64,000 nt of DNA from contig CM052354.1 of the NCBI GenBank assembly GCA_028551475.1, forward strand, positions 29,039,258-29,103,257, in the 5' to 3' direction. Each line of letters starts with the position of its first letter. Position 1 is the first letter of the stretch. The notes beneath the pieces are model-generated. The model did no database searches, had not been told where the DNA came from, and worked only from the letters and a program-made list of their open reading frames with translations. Source of the stretch: Casuarina equisetifolia. Taxonomy: Eukaryota; Streptophyta; Magnoliopsida; Fagales; Casuarinaceae. Below are positions 1 to 10,987 of the stretch, piece after piece. A program made the translations under genes and the position numbers.

Positions 1-128
1 TCAGTGAAAAACAATCGATGGGACTTAAACTATCATGAAATTTAATCCTTTTCAAAACCTCTCATATGATTCATTCTTATTATCTCGATTACACCTCAAG
101 AGTTAGAAACTCATTTTTAGTTTTTATA
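1..128. other. Intergenic, no feature seen
   Basis: AT-rich sequence with no convincing ORF or repeat. Confidence 0.5.
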
Positions 129-480
129 AGACTGCAACCGCAAAGGTGGAGGCAAAAATGTTGACATGGCGAGGCTTGTGGATCACCGTGTATATGGAAT
201 GGGCATGGTCGCAAGAAAGAGCTCGAAATGGTAATTAAGATGAGTATGTCATAGTAAAAATTATAAAAGAAAAAAAAATTATATCTAACTTAAGATTTTA
301 AAACATTAAATAAAAAATTTATTTTTTTATAAACTATTCTTTCAAACCTTTGTATAAACTTTTAACATGTCAAGTTTGTCGGCATCGAGTAGGGAGACTG
401 CAATCGCGACGGTGGAGGCAAAGATGTTCACATGGCAAGACATGTGGAGGGGGTGTGTATGCAGTGGGCGGTTGCTGAAA
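129..480. repeat. Diverged direct-repeat pair
   Basis: Two similar stretches begin at 129 and 395, about 266 bases apart. Both start with AGACTGCAA and continue through a GGTGGAGGCAAA core, then a CACATGGC/GACATGGC and TGTGGA segment, over roughly 85 bases. They are more GC-rich than the DNA around them. No ORF spans them, so this is probably an old local duplication of unknown origin. Confidence 0.5.
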
Positions 481-724
481 GTGCAGACAGGAGATGAGCA
501 GTCAAGGCTTTAAAGGTTGACAAACTCATCCTAGGAGACGGAGCGTGGGAGAGAATGGGGTCAAAGTGCCACAAGAAAAGGCTTCCCCTAATTGAAAATG
601 TCTAACTTTAAAAGATTATTTACCAATGTAAGATAATTAGCATTTAAATACTTCTTAATAGAACCATATGGGATAGATCAGATTTTTTTATAGTAAAATT
701 TTCATATAGTATGATAAGAATAAT

Positions 725-1320
725 AAGAATGGTTGAATAATATTTCACATTGCTTAATCATTATTTGAGAATTATTTTTAAAATGAAATACATTTTCTCC
801 TTCTTCTAAGCTTTTTTTTTTAAAAAAAAGAAATATGTCTTCTAATATAATATAGCTTAGATTTCAAAGCAACCACTCTTTTGATCTTGATCTATGTTCT
901 TATAGAAAATGTTCTCTCAAGTTTGGGATGAGGGAACATGTTAAAATCTAATGTGTGTCAAACATTATCTAAATTATGTTTAAGAATATTTTTTAAAAAT
1001 GAAATACATGTTAATTCATTACAAGACAATTTTAAGTAGAAAAATTGATTTTTTTTTTAACGGTATTAGTGTCCAAGTGTATGAGTCGACACCATCATGT
1101 ACAAAAGGAGACTATTATGTTCATAATGATACCTACAGCTTTCATTGGCTGAAAAGAAGAGTATTAAGAATGATAAAAATGGTGCTAAAAGTATCTCATA
1201 TTTTTTAAATTCTCCTAAGCATTGTTTTTAAAATAAAATACATGTCTCTTCTTTACAAGCCAGATCTAAAGTGAAAATTGACTTCTTAACAATATACAAT
1301 CAGTTTCTGATGTGCGAATT
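725..1320. repeat. Cluster of a small AT-rich dispersed repeat
   Basis: Three diverged copies of one motif lie near 745, 985 and 1195. Each has a short lead resembling GAGAATTATTTTTAAAATGA, then a run resembling AAATACATG, then TTACAAG and TTTTAA-AGAAAA segments. The same family recurs at 8515-9060. It looks like a decayed MITE or a retroelement tail, and I cannot assign it to a superfamily. Confidence 0.4.
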
Positions 1321-1849
1321 TATCAAAAATGAGGTAGAACATACGAATACAATAACCAAATTTAGGAACTAAATTAGATATTTTCTTTTCCCATAACACT
1401 AAACTTTTATGCGATGAGAGCGACCTCCCAAAAGTCTTGCTTTTAGCTCAAAGACGCCCAGCGTCAACACGGTTTGTTGTCCAAAAGTCCTCCTATTCCC
1501 CAATCAAACACTAGAATATACTGAAAAAGACGGCCATTTATAGAACCCCAGAACCCACCAAAGCCGGGAACCCTAGGCTTGCCTCCTCTAGGTCAAGCAC
1601 CCTACGGCAGTTTTGTCAACAATCAGTTGAATGAAAAGTGCCCGAGGCAGCCGACCTAACTACTGCACTAATTCTCTAGCTTTTCTTGCTCACCCGATCA
1701 ATTCAGGATTTTTCTTTATTTTTCACCAACCTCTTCCGCAAGCTCCGACCAAGAGATTGTGCTGAATATGCAATATGAAAATTCAATCTCGTTTCAAAGA
1801 AGGTTTCAGAGATCGAACTGAATGTGAAGAAATGTTGCTGACGAAAGTC
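1321..1849. other. Intergenic, no gene seen
   Basis: A higher-complexity patch near 1410-1640 contains no long ORF on either strand. Nothing else is recognised. Confidence 0.4.
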
Positions 1850-2170
1850 TGAAACAAAAATAATAAAAATATTTAAAAGTATTTAAATATAAAAATATCC
1901 CTCTAAATCAAGAACTAGACATTTTGTTGGACTTTGAGTCTATCTAAAAATTGTATTGATGATAGTATATTCTTCATATTTCCTTTCCTTGTACAACTAT
2001 ACTTTTACATGTCTATAAATATATAAAAAAATATCATGTATACAACGTAAATCCCCAAGGCAAAATACAGGATTCTCTTCTTCTAATTTAGGTTTTCTTT
2101 CGGTTTGGTCTCTTTCTCTTGAGTTGGTCTTTGCGTCCTAGCCTTCAACTTGTGACAGGTTGCTCTAACA
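1850..2170 (+). repeat. Possible decayed LTR-like segment
   Basis: This AT-rich stretch has a TATA-like run near 2015 (CTATAAATATATAA). After it comes a pyrimidine-rich leader near 2070-2140 of the kind seen at the 3' side of plant copia LTRs. No partner LTR is visible and the ends are not clean, so this is suggestive only. Confidence 0.2.
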
Positions 2171-3424
2171 ATGGTTTTTCTCAAGCTTCACCCGTGTTTA
2201 TCATTTCAGTTGGAAAACATTTTTACGTGTTGGGGACGCCAAATCAACGAGACCAATAGCACAATCCAAACTAATTGCTTATCCAATCCACTCAATTCGG
2301 CCTAACTACTTTTCTCCAAGCTCAAGTATTCGATCCACCTTGAGTTTGAAGAGATTACACATAAATCATATGCAATTGCGGTTTTGTAGTTGTTATAGTC
2401 ATCTTATAAACTTTCTATAAGTACATACTATTGCAACACAACTATATAATTCAATATAAGTAAGATGTAACCCTTTCAAAATATATATTTGGTGGGTTTA
2501 AACTTAAGATCAAATTACTTCAAAGTTCATATGTTCCCTTTTTGTCCCCTTATTGTTGTCCTTATTTTGAAAATTTCTTTATTAGATAATTTTTCATACG
2601 AAGCTAATGACATTGACATTAACTTTTGTTGCCACTTGATAACTTTGCTTCATCTTCATTTTATTTTTGTTGGGAGAATTCAACAAAGTCGCATCATCCA
2701 TATAGAGATTGAACACACAAATATAAAAACGCACACACCCAAACACAATAGATTTCAGAGATTTGGAAATCATAATGTCCTACATCTCATGTAGTCTCTT
2801 CTCATTAGATTTTCTCATACATTTCCTCTCTTCAAATAGGTATCTCATGGATTCTCTCATCAACTAAAATCTATGAGAGGGGCCTTCTTCAACAATTAGC
2901 CTCCTATGGAAACTCTTTTAATTTGCCCATAAAGTTTCTTTATACTTCTCCTATTTACAAAGAAACCCTAAAGGAATCCTAGTCGAATATTACTAGAAAA
3001 ACCTACTTCCATATAAGGATAAGAATCTTAATCCAATACTACTAAGAAACCCGCTACATCTAGAAGATATTTCCTAGTTTCACAATTATATAGAAACCCA
3101 TAATCGTAATGACAATCATACCCTTTAACCTAATTGTTCCACTAATACTAATAATCTTAACAAAGTACAAAGATATTTATTGGTTCTAAATGGATAAAAG
3201 GCTAGATTCTCAACAAAAAGATTATTCTATTGTTTACTACACTACTACTTATTTTTTTATCCTTTAATAAGTAAGACAACATAGTCATGTAAAATTTTCA
3301 TCTTTACATACACAATTTATATCATCAACATTTCCATTTTTACCCAAAATTGTCCAAGAAAACTTAATTGTTAGATTTTATAGAAAAAGATTCATATTCA
3401 ATTTAAAATCATAAGGTATTAATT
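2171..3424. other. Intergenic, no gene seen
   Basis: AT-rich DNA. A 101-codon open frame at 2489-2794 has low-complexity composition and no recognisable domain, and I do not consider it a gene. Confidence 0.4.
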
Positions 3425-3710
3425 AAAAAAATCAATCTATGTATAAGTTACTTTTAAAATTTTTATGTTTTCCTTGTGGGACTTAACACACCCCCTCATC
3501 TCAAGCATAGGATAATACTCCTTATGATAATCTTCATCCACAAGCAAAGTGACAAAAAGTTGAACCTAGATTTGTAATTGACTCTTTAGTAATATTGAAC
3601 AACTTCATATCATTTATTTAACATGACTTTTTACTATAATAGTAAAACCAAACCATCTTTATAAGTTATTTCCTTAGTTTTTGTGTTTTCTATATAGAAC
3701 TCAACACTTA
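3425..3710 (-). repeat. LTR-edge-like repeat, two diverged copies
   Basis: Two similar edges occur. One near 3435-3495 runs from an ATAAGTTA segment to a TTTTCCTTGTGGGACTTAACACA end, followed by ACCCCCTCATCTC. The other near 3655-3710 runs from ATAAGTTA to TTCTATATAGAACTCAACAC. On the minus strand the first reads as a polypurine tract (GAGATGAGGGGGT) followed by TGT, the layout at the start of a 3' LTR. No internal retroelement domain remains. Confidence 0.3.
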
Positions 3711-4038
3711 TCATCGAAAAATAATTAAAAGAAAAAAGTATACCATAATTTCATTTCTTGTATTTCTACACCTCAACTAAAAAATATTTTATATTAAGAG
3801 GACTTATGGTTATAAATTGCCTTGATATAATTAACAAATAAAGTTGGCCTCAACAACATGCCATCTAAAACATGTCGAAAGCATCAATTCATTGCCTTGA
3901 GATGAAAAATAGCAACGAAAACTTGAGAAATGCACATGTTAAGAGAATCATGCTAACCCATGATTGTGTGTGAGAATGCACTCTGACATGGCTGAGATTG
4001 GATAAAGGATCGACTTCTGTTGCTCAGAAAAGAACATC

Positions 4039-4135
4039 GGCCCAGAACATACTAGCCCATGACTTTGGCACCCGTAGGATTCCCAAAAGGTGCTGCACTG
4101 TCATAAAAGGCCCAGAACATACTAGCCCATGACTT
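4039..4135. repeat. Perfect 27-bp direct repeat, 70 bp apart
   Basis: The same 27 bases occur at 4039-4065 and 4109-4135, starting GGCCCAGAACAT and ending CCATGACTT. The 43 bases between them are unique. This may be slippage or a small local duplication. Confidence 0.7.
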
Positions 4136-5180
4136 CTACACGTTTAAGCTTCAACCTTTAATGATGGAGCTCATACTTTCGTCAATGCCTTCACCTAACT
4201 GCTTAATTATTTTGGGTTCTTAAAATTTTCCCATATTCTTTGGGATCGAGTAGTGGTAGTCTTAGTTCTTAAATTCAGACAATCAATTTAGTGTTTGCTC
4301 CTATACATTTTTTAGAAATTATCAGAAAATATATTGTAAATAAATTGACTTAATACCTTTATGCTTTTATTTCAAATAACAGTAGTTTCTATATTTTTTT
4401 CTGTATTTTTTTACATGTAATTATCATGATAAACATTCTTGACAATAATGTATAAATAATTACAAGATTAAGATGACCAATGTTGTTGTTATAATCTATA
4501 GTTGTCTTCACTACTAACCATTTGTGAAAGATCTCAACTCCTCAATGGCCAACAAAGAGACAAAACACAAAACGAAAGATAAAATCATGCCCATCAATAA
4601 CGTGGCTTCCAAGATTTGGCAGAAACGAAAACAACAAATCATTCAACCACAATCGTGTTATTCTAAGAAATGGGTTGTGACTATACATCATGTGAACGTT
4701 AGTTCTCGGCTTTGGCTAAAATACAAAAAGCCAAATAATCGAATACTAATTAGATGCTGATTATGCTTAATCACAGGATGAAGCAACTGGAAAGCCAAGA
4801 GCTATACAAGACAAGAGGTTGATTGAAAAGGAGAAAAGGGCCCCTTTCACCACTAAAGAGATTCCCTATTCCATACGCAAACAAAAGATCAAAGTTTACC
4901 GTCCAAAGGACAAAGTCACCGTCCGACCTTTCCATTTCAGCACAGGATCTCTCTCAAATGTGGCTGCTTCGGACCCACCAAAGTTTCGTTCAATGTGATG
5001 ATTGATCAAAGTCAAATGATCCGAGTTTCCGACTTTCCTAGAGAATTCTAATGGCCGCAACCTTTTTAGACCAAGTACTTGGCCTCTCGTGATGACTAGA
5101 GGTGCATCAGCCGACTAGAATAGATCTCTGAATTGTTCAAAACCGGCGTTCACTGTTGCATAAGTTGGAGATTACGCGAA
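4136..5180. other. 3' flank of the kinase gene, no gene seen
   Basis: Short open frames at 4524-4760 and 4823-5005 lack any known motif. The stretch nearest 5180 should include the 3' UTR of the minus-strand kinase gene. No polyadenylation site can be fixed from sequence alone. Confidence 0.4.
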
Positions 5181-6227
5181 TCAAATGCCCTTCTCCATCT
5201 CCAAACTGTTCAGAATTGCTGCCACCTGACCCATGGAAGGCCGGCTCTTCCTGGAGTTACAAACACAAGCTGAAGCAACTTTAGCCAGTCTAACCAGAGG
5301 CTTTATGTCAGAAGGAATCATGAGTCTTGGGTCCAAAACCTCACTAAACCTCATGTCCTTAATCAACGGCGACGCCCACCTAACAAGCAAACCTCCTTCA
5401 CTTTCTCTCCCACTCAGAAGTTCCAACAAAAGCAGTCCAAAACCATAGACATCGCTTTCCTTGCAAGCACCGGCACCTGAATGACCCCAATACTCGTCAT
5501 CTACATACCCCACTAGGCCTTTCCTCTCTTGGGGTGCCAAAGAAGATAGCCCATAATCGCAAACTTTAGCACAAAACTTCACATCAATCAATATATTTGA
5601 GGCCTTGACACAACCGTGGACTATATTTGGTGCCATGCCTTCATGCAAGTACTCAAGCCCTCGGGCGGCCCCTGCTGCAATCCTCAAACGGTGTGTCCAA
5701 TCTAAGAGACATGTCCCATCTGGGTTTTCATGTAAATAAAAATTCAAACTAGCCATGCCAACGAACTCCATAACTATAATTCTCTCCCCTGGAGCTTCTG
5801 AAACACCTATAATCGGCACGACATGGGGATGCTGGCAATAAGAAAGTGATTTGATCATCGTTGAAAACCCGAATCCTGCATTGCTAAGCACGAGCCGTGG
5901 ATGAATCCGCTTCACAGCCACCAGTTCTCCCTGTTCCAGCGTGGCTGCGTATACAGTTCCCAAACGGCCCTGGCCGACGATTCTGTGGGGGTTAAAACCA
6001 TCGGTTGCAGCATCAATATCCGTTAATGGGTAAACACGAGCACAAACCTTGAGGGGAAGGGTTTCTGCAGGTTCAGCCGGTTTCTTTCTGCAGAAAAAGT
6101 AAAGGAAGATACAAAGAATGATGACAGAGATGGAAAGGCTAACCATGATAAAGTAATATGCAATCTCCACTCTCGGTTTCATTTTCTTGTCTTTGGAGGG
6201 TTCGAGGGGGGCTCTGATTATGAACAA
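5181..6227 (-). CDS. Membrane-anchored receptor-like pseudokinase (At3g51990-like)
   Basis: An intronless frame of 348 residues. A membrane segment lies at about 22-45, followed by a Cys-Arg-Lys-Lys stop-transfer patch and a kinase domain from about 75 to 342. There is no extracellular domain, as in the small Arabidopsis kinase-like group typified by At3g51990. The glycine loop (GQGRLG, 85-90) and ATP-site lysine (VAVK, K106) are intact. The catalytic-loop HRD is HGC (204-206), so the proton-acceptor Asp is a Cys, and DFG is DYG (224-226). The activation-segment DPEY is DDEY (243-246). ATP binding may persist, but phosphotransfer should be weak or absent, so a scaffolding or signalling-partner role is inferred. 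The family's ligand and partners are unknown to me. The first Met lies very close to a TATA box, and M16 (codon at 6180-6182) is an alternative start that keeps the whole membrane segment. Confidence 0.85.
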   Translation of the reverse strand: MFIIRAPLEPSKDKKMKPRVEIAYYFIMVSLSISVIILCIFLYFFCRKKPAEPAETLPLKVCARVYPLTDIDAATDGFNPHRIVGQGRLGTVYAATLEQGELVAVKRIHPRLVLSNAGFGFSTMIKSLSYCQHPHVVPIIGVSEAPGERIIVMEFVGMASLNFYLHENPDGTCLLDWTHRLRIAAGAARGLEYLHEGMAPNIVHGCVKASNILIDVKFCAKVCDYGLSSLAPQERKGLVGYVDDEYWGHSGAGACKESDVYGFGLLLLELLSGRESEGGLLVRWASPLIKDMRFSEVLDPRLMIPSDIKPLVRLAKVASACVCNSRKSRPSMGQVAAILNSLEMEKGI

Positions 6228-6265
6228 AGAAAGAGTTGTCTGGTCAATTTAAGCGTAGGAACAGG

Positions 6266-6273
6266 CTTATATA
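6266..6273 (-). promoter_or_regulatory. TATA box of the pseudokinase gene
   Basis: TATATAAG on the minus strand, about 46 bases upstream of the first ATG at 6227. With usual plant spacing, transcription would begin near 6243 and leave a leader of only about 15 bases. That is short enough for some ribosomes to skip to the second in-frame ATG. Confidence 0.55.
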
Positions 6274-7489
6274 TGGGATGGAAAGCTGGTAAGGACCTGA
6301 TCAATGAGTAGGAAAACAGAGGCCACTTGTTTGAAAATCGGATCAGATGGGTGAGAAAGTTGGAAATTTTCCCCGGTTTGGTTGATGTGTCCTATGTTGG
6401 TTCGTAGTTGGCCGTCCCCTTTACTTTTATACAAGGCTTGATGCAACATTTTGTTAGAAAATCTAGAAAAACCCATCTGCAGCATGACGTCTGTCTTGTA
6501 AGCATCTTAGAACTCAATATTATTTAAAACTCTTTTGCCTTTTCATGTTTACAAAGCTATTCATACATGATCAAAAGGCAAATTCCCCTTTTTAACCCCT
6601 TAAAAACAATTTATAAAAAAACAAAACACTTCGGTATAGATCTAAAGATGTAACCCAGCAACTAGCTCTTAGGTTGGAGAGTTTTTCCAACGTACTTGCA
6701 TCCTATGCACATTTTGCTGCAGACAGGCCAAGGATCATTAAATTGAAAGTCAAATGAGTTGGGTTAAATTCAGTTTAGGTTTTGATATTATATTGAAAGT
6801 TTTAAAATCCAATCAAAAGGTAACTTTAAAGTTAGATAGTCTTTTTCATTTAAAATTCATCTCAAAAATCTTATTTTTCAAGATATACAAAAACTATGAC
6901 AAGTCAATATATTAATATGTAGAATGCACATTCGAATTTCAATATTAATATCCTCCATTTTAGTAAACAAATAATCTCAACTCGAATATTTAAGCAGTTT
7001 ATTTGATGTTGGCTTCGGGCTTTACTGTATTTATCTTTTTTAAAGCAAGTAAACAATTCAAATCTTGAGTTAAAGAGCATAGGTAGAGTTAGGTATGAAT
7101 GAAAGCTAAAGAAATTACTTTTTTTAACATTTAGTTATAACTGCCACAGTGCAACGTTGTGGTGAGTACACCTACAAACGTTAGCCAATAAACCTTCATG
7201 TTCCTTGAAGATACAATGTTCCAGCAAGGCTTGCCTAGAAGTAATGCTCTCATTACGTTCTTATTAGAAAGGTGAATGGGGAAATGCTCGCGTTACTATT
7301 TAGTCACTCTTATAGAGTCTTGAAACAATTTTGTCTACCAAATTGACATTTTACCTGTTAGAATGTTTTATATTGCTTTCAACAACTTAAGAAATCATAA
7401 CTTATCAAAACATATGTAATAAGTAAATAAGATTTTGTTATCCATACTTCAAATGCAATGTTTTCTTCTTAATATTAAGCACAAAGTAT
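6274..7489. other. Intergenic, no gene seen
   Basis: The first 200-300 bases are the promoter side of the kinase gene. The rest is AT-rich. A 72-codon frame at 6267-6485 overlaps the promoter and has no recognisable feature. Confidence 0.4.
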
Positions 7490-7640
7490 TAAAAACTTAG
7501 TCTTACATCGAAAAAATTAATACTTGTAAAATATTTTATAAACCTTAAACACCTCTCTCTCTCTTATAAGGTTTTTTGAGAAGAAGTGAACCTAAACCTT
7601 CAAGATGATATCAAAACTGGACAACCCAATTTCATAATTG
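7490..7640 (+). repeat. Solo or truncated LTR remnant with primer-site-like end
   Basis: A CTCTCTCTCTTATAAGG run is followed by TTTTGAGAAGAAGTGAACCT and then GATGATATCAAAACTGG at 7604-7620. This order (TATAAGG, TGAGAAGAAGTG, then a decayed TGGTATCAGAGC) is common at LTR/primer-site junctions of plant retroelements. A diverged second copy of the upstream part starts near 7688. No coding domain follows. Confidence 0.4.
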
Positions 7641-8514
7641 AGTTAGATCTTTACTAGCAAATAAAATGAACTTAGGTTTCGAAAAAGTATTAAACACTCA
7701 ATCCTCCACCAAAAAGACTGACACATGTGAACCATCTTATAAGCCCTGTACATCGTTTTTTTTAGTAACCCTTTTGGAAATAAAGAAGCTTAAGTCAAGA
7801 CCATGTCAATAATTTACGTCCTTGGTGACAAGGAGTACAACTCTACCATATGATAGTTATAAGGAGAATATTAGAACGTCTCTTATAGTTTGCAACTCAC
7901 AACATAATGTTATATTATAAACAAATTGGCTCCCGCTTCTAAGAAATGGGTTCCTAACTTTTTGTCACTTTTTAAGGTCTGCAAGAGCGGCTTACGTTCG
8001 GTCGCCTTTTAGATGGAATAATGTTTTCTGTGCAGGTAAGAAGAACGTTACTTAGAAGTTCACGAGATCATTGCTATCATGGAGTAGGAATCTTTGACCA
8101 CCCTCCACACCGGAATTCACTTTCAAGGAACCATTCCAATCCCTATGCCATTTAGAACAACGTAAGATGGATATTAATCCACGTCCATTGCACAGGTAAA
8201 AGTCTTGCAAAAGGTAATTGAAAGACGAACACATAGAACAAGGAATTGTGTCGATGAACATGTTCTCAAACTGGATTGCATCTTTGTTTTCGGGCTTTGG
8301 GTTCTTCTCTTTTGGGCAGTGGGAAAGTGAACTTTCCAAGCCTCACCCGGAATTGGGCCTATCGAACCGAATCATCTCTATACGAAACTAGCAACTTGTT
8401 TATTTCAGGCCGTGAGCAAAGCCGTCCATGTCTGAGTTCTGTAAGGCTCGTTTCACTCGACCCATTCCCCCAGCCCTACCAATATTAAAGTATCATGATT
8501 TTGGTGTTAAAACT
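7641..8514. other. Intergenic, no gene seen
   Basis: A moderately complex patch at 8050-8490 has short open frames on both strands, none with a known motif. Confidence 0.35.
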
Positions 8515-9065
8515 TAGGTGGGTTGTTTTTTAAAGTCATTTATTAAATAAAGAAACAAGATTTTTTTTACAAGACAATTTTAAATGAGAAATGAGTTTTC
8601 TTACATAAGAATGAAATATTACTCAGTATCAGAACTTAAGTTAACCATAAGGGTTAGTTTACCCAACCCATTTGCCGTTCCTAAAAATATTAAAATAAAA
8701 TGGTTCTCAAATTAAAAATAGTGTAGTGTGTCCCACGTTATTCATATCCTATTTGAGAATTATTTTTTAATTAGAAAACACGTGTATCTCCTTATAAACC
8801 AATTTTACATAATAAAAAAATGAGTTTTCTTACATAAAAAGAAAATCTTATATAATATCATAACTCCAATTAAAGAAACAGCAACCCACATGCATGAAAA
8901 CCAGAGTTTATAATAGTTTGCAAGGAAAAACATTACCCTCTGCACATTATCTATGACCCACATTGACTGTGAAAGGACATGATAAGAGGACGTGAATATT
9001 TTCATATTCTTAAATTCTGCTTGAAAATTATTTAAAAATAAAAAGTACATCATTTTCTTACCAAC
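8515..9065. repeat. Second cluster of the small AT-rich dispersed repeat
   Basis: Copies near 8540, 8750 and 9000 share the GAGAATTATTTTT lead and the TTACAAGACAATTTTAAAT and GAGTTTTCTTACATAA segments with the cluster at 725-1320. The phrase ATGAGTTTTCTTACATAA occurs almost identically near 8593 and 8820, so this part is itself locally duplicated. Confidence 0.45.
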
Positions 9066-10337
9066 AAAGCGAAGAAGTATCTAACATCTTTGTCGAATTA
9101 ATTGGTAGAGATAAAGAAAATAAAGGAGAACAGGAAGAACAAACTTTGTCAAGTTCCCAAATGGACATTGTCAGAACCACTAGGGCCGGTGTTGAAACTA
9201 TGCCGGAGCTGAGGCTTCAATTGTCCTTCAGTGGGCTCAGCTCCAACCTTCCTATTTGGTCTTCTTCTCATGTATCTGTATTTTCGACCTTATATCAACG
9301 TACATGTTCATGATATTTTGGAACCGTCTCATTCAAACATTCAAACTTCCGTATCATTTTGTGGTCCATTGCTTGAAAACGAGGGGCAGGTAAGTGGGCA
9401 CTGAATTTAGAATCGAAAACTTCAAACATGGTCCCTCCTGATTGATTATCCGACCCACGAATCGAGGCGTCCGATTTATGGTACATAAAGGCTTGAAAGC
9501 GAAATATTTACTTTTTTACTATTTCACCTGTGTCCGTCCTTCCACGGCGTTATTTTGTGGGGAAGATGGATTCAAAATTGATTGGAGCTAACAACTCCGG
9601 ACGGCATTTAACAGGATGGTTTCCGGCAGAGTCAGGGAAGAAGACCGACGGTGCGCACTGCTCACTGCCAATGTCCCAGGGCAAAGGGCAGAACCGAACG
9701 GCTCGCTGCAGAGGTTTGACTCGGTTAAATTTGAGTCAAATTCATGGGTAACAGTAAAAGAGTAACTTTTCATGTAAAGTGAGAATTTTGACCATTAGTG
9801 TCTGAATTAAAAGATTTTGGAATCATTGGATTGTGCGTCACCTGAGTAAGGGCGGGGGGGAGACAACTTGCAAAACAAATCTCATTGTTAAAATTGTTAA
9901 AATGTCAAAGGCTTAATTCAAAAATTATACTAAAAAATTAAAAGAACATTTTATAGAATTATGTTTTTAGTGTTAAATTTTTATCTTGTAGACATTTCTT
10001 TTATACTAAACAACATTAAATTTAAGATTATATAAGATGAAACATATTTAACTTAAATTCTATAATTATGTGAAAAGGTCAGACACACACTCGTGATCAT
10101 TTATAATTGTTGTGTGTACATATTGATGGATTAACATTAATAGCACAACATTGTTTTAAAGTTTAGGTCACCTGCTATTTCAATGACGAGATAGCATAAC
10201 TTGAGGCTACGAAGTTCAGGTGCGTGAGTTAAGATGACAATACTTTGAAGTCCTATCCATCTCAGCAGAATTAGAACTAAATTGCCTATAAAAAGTCTAA
10301 ATAAACAATAAAAGAAAAGGTGGTATTCATGGGCCTA
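9066..10337. other. Intergenic, no gene seen
   Basis: 9100-9770 has balanced base composition and short overlapping open frames on both strands, but no identifiable domain. 9780-10337 is AT-rich with nothing recognised. Confidence 0.35.
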
Positions 10338-10667
10338 TCATGTAATGCGAGTACAGATCTTAGAGCAATCCCTTTCCGACAAGCTCGATATTGAAATTTC
10401 TGTATTGCAATGCATGATCATCGAGACCCACAATAAACCCATTTCCTTGGCACTCACCTTTTGCTTTCTGCAACTACACATTACCCCATTCTCAATGGTG
10501 CAAGCTGTTCCTGTGATTATTATGGTAATACCTTTTGCTTTGAATCTCATAGCATCCGGTCCATCTTTGCCCGAAATAAATTTATAAACAAACAGACAAC
10601 CAACCATCATAAATGAGGACTTTAAAATAGCTTGGCCCAGCTCCAAATTACGATACGTCCAAGTCAT
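10338..10667 (-). CDS. Hypothetical small ORF or exon fragment
   Basis: An ATG-initiated frame of 109 residues lies just downstream of the HSL1-like gene on the same strand. I recognise no domain. A short hydrophobic stretch (FMMVGCLFVYKF, about residues 19-30) is present. A Cys-Ser-Cys lies near residue 65. A plausible splice acceptor (TACTTACAG) lies about 35 bases upstream and the frame stays open from it, so this could be an internal exon or a relic of a longer gene. An opposite-strand frame of 80 codons overlaps it. It could also be chance reading within the 3' flank. Confidence 0.25.
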   Translation of the reverse strand: MTWTYRNLELGQAILKSSFMMVGCLFVYKFISGKDGPDAMRFKAKGITIIITGTACTIENGVMCSCRKQKVSAKEMGLLWVSMIMHCNTEISISSLSERDCSKICTRIT

Positions 10668-10987
10668 TTTCCAAGAAGATGCTGAGACTTTGGACTCTGT
10701 AAGTACAATTATAGAGGAAGTGGCCCATCAATTACCAACCCCAATAGGTACATTTTCATTGTTTATAGCTGCCCAGCTATGGCCACTGTAAATTCTCAGT
10801 GCAGAGCATCCTGGAGCATAAAACCAGGAAACTTCAGGGGAAAATTCAGACAGATTTACCATTTCAGGGATCTTCTCCTTGGAGAAGTTAAAAACTACTG
10901 TACTTGCTCACAATTAAAGCCACTGTTTTACATTTCTAAAAAGAACCCACGCCTTAACAATCCAACACCAAGTTGAAGAACAAGTTC

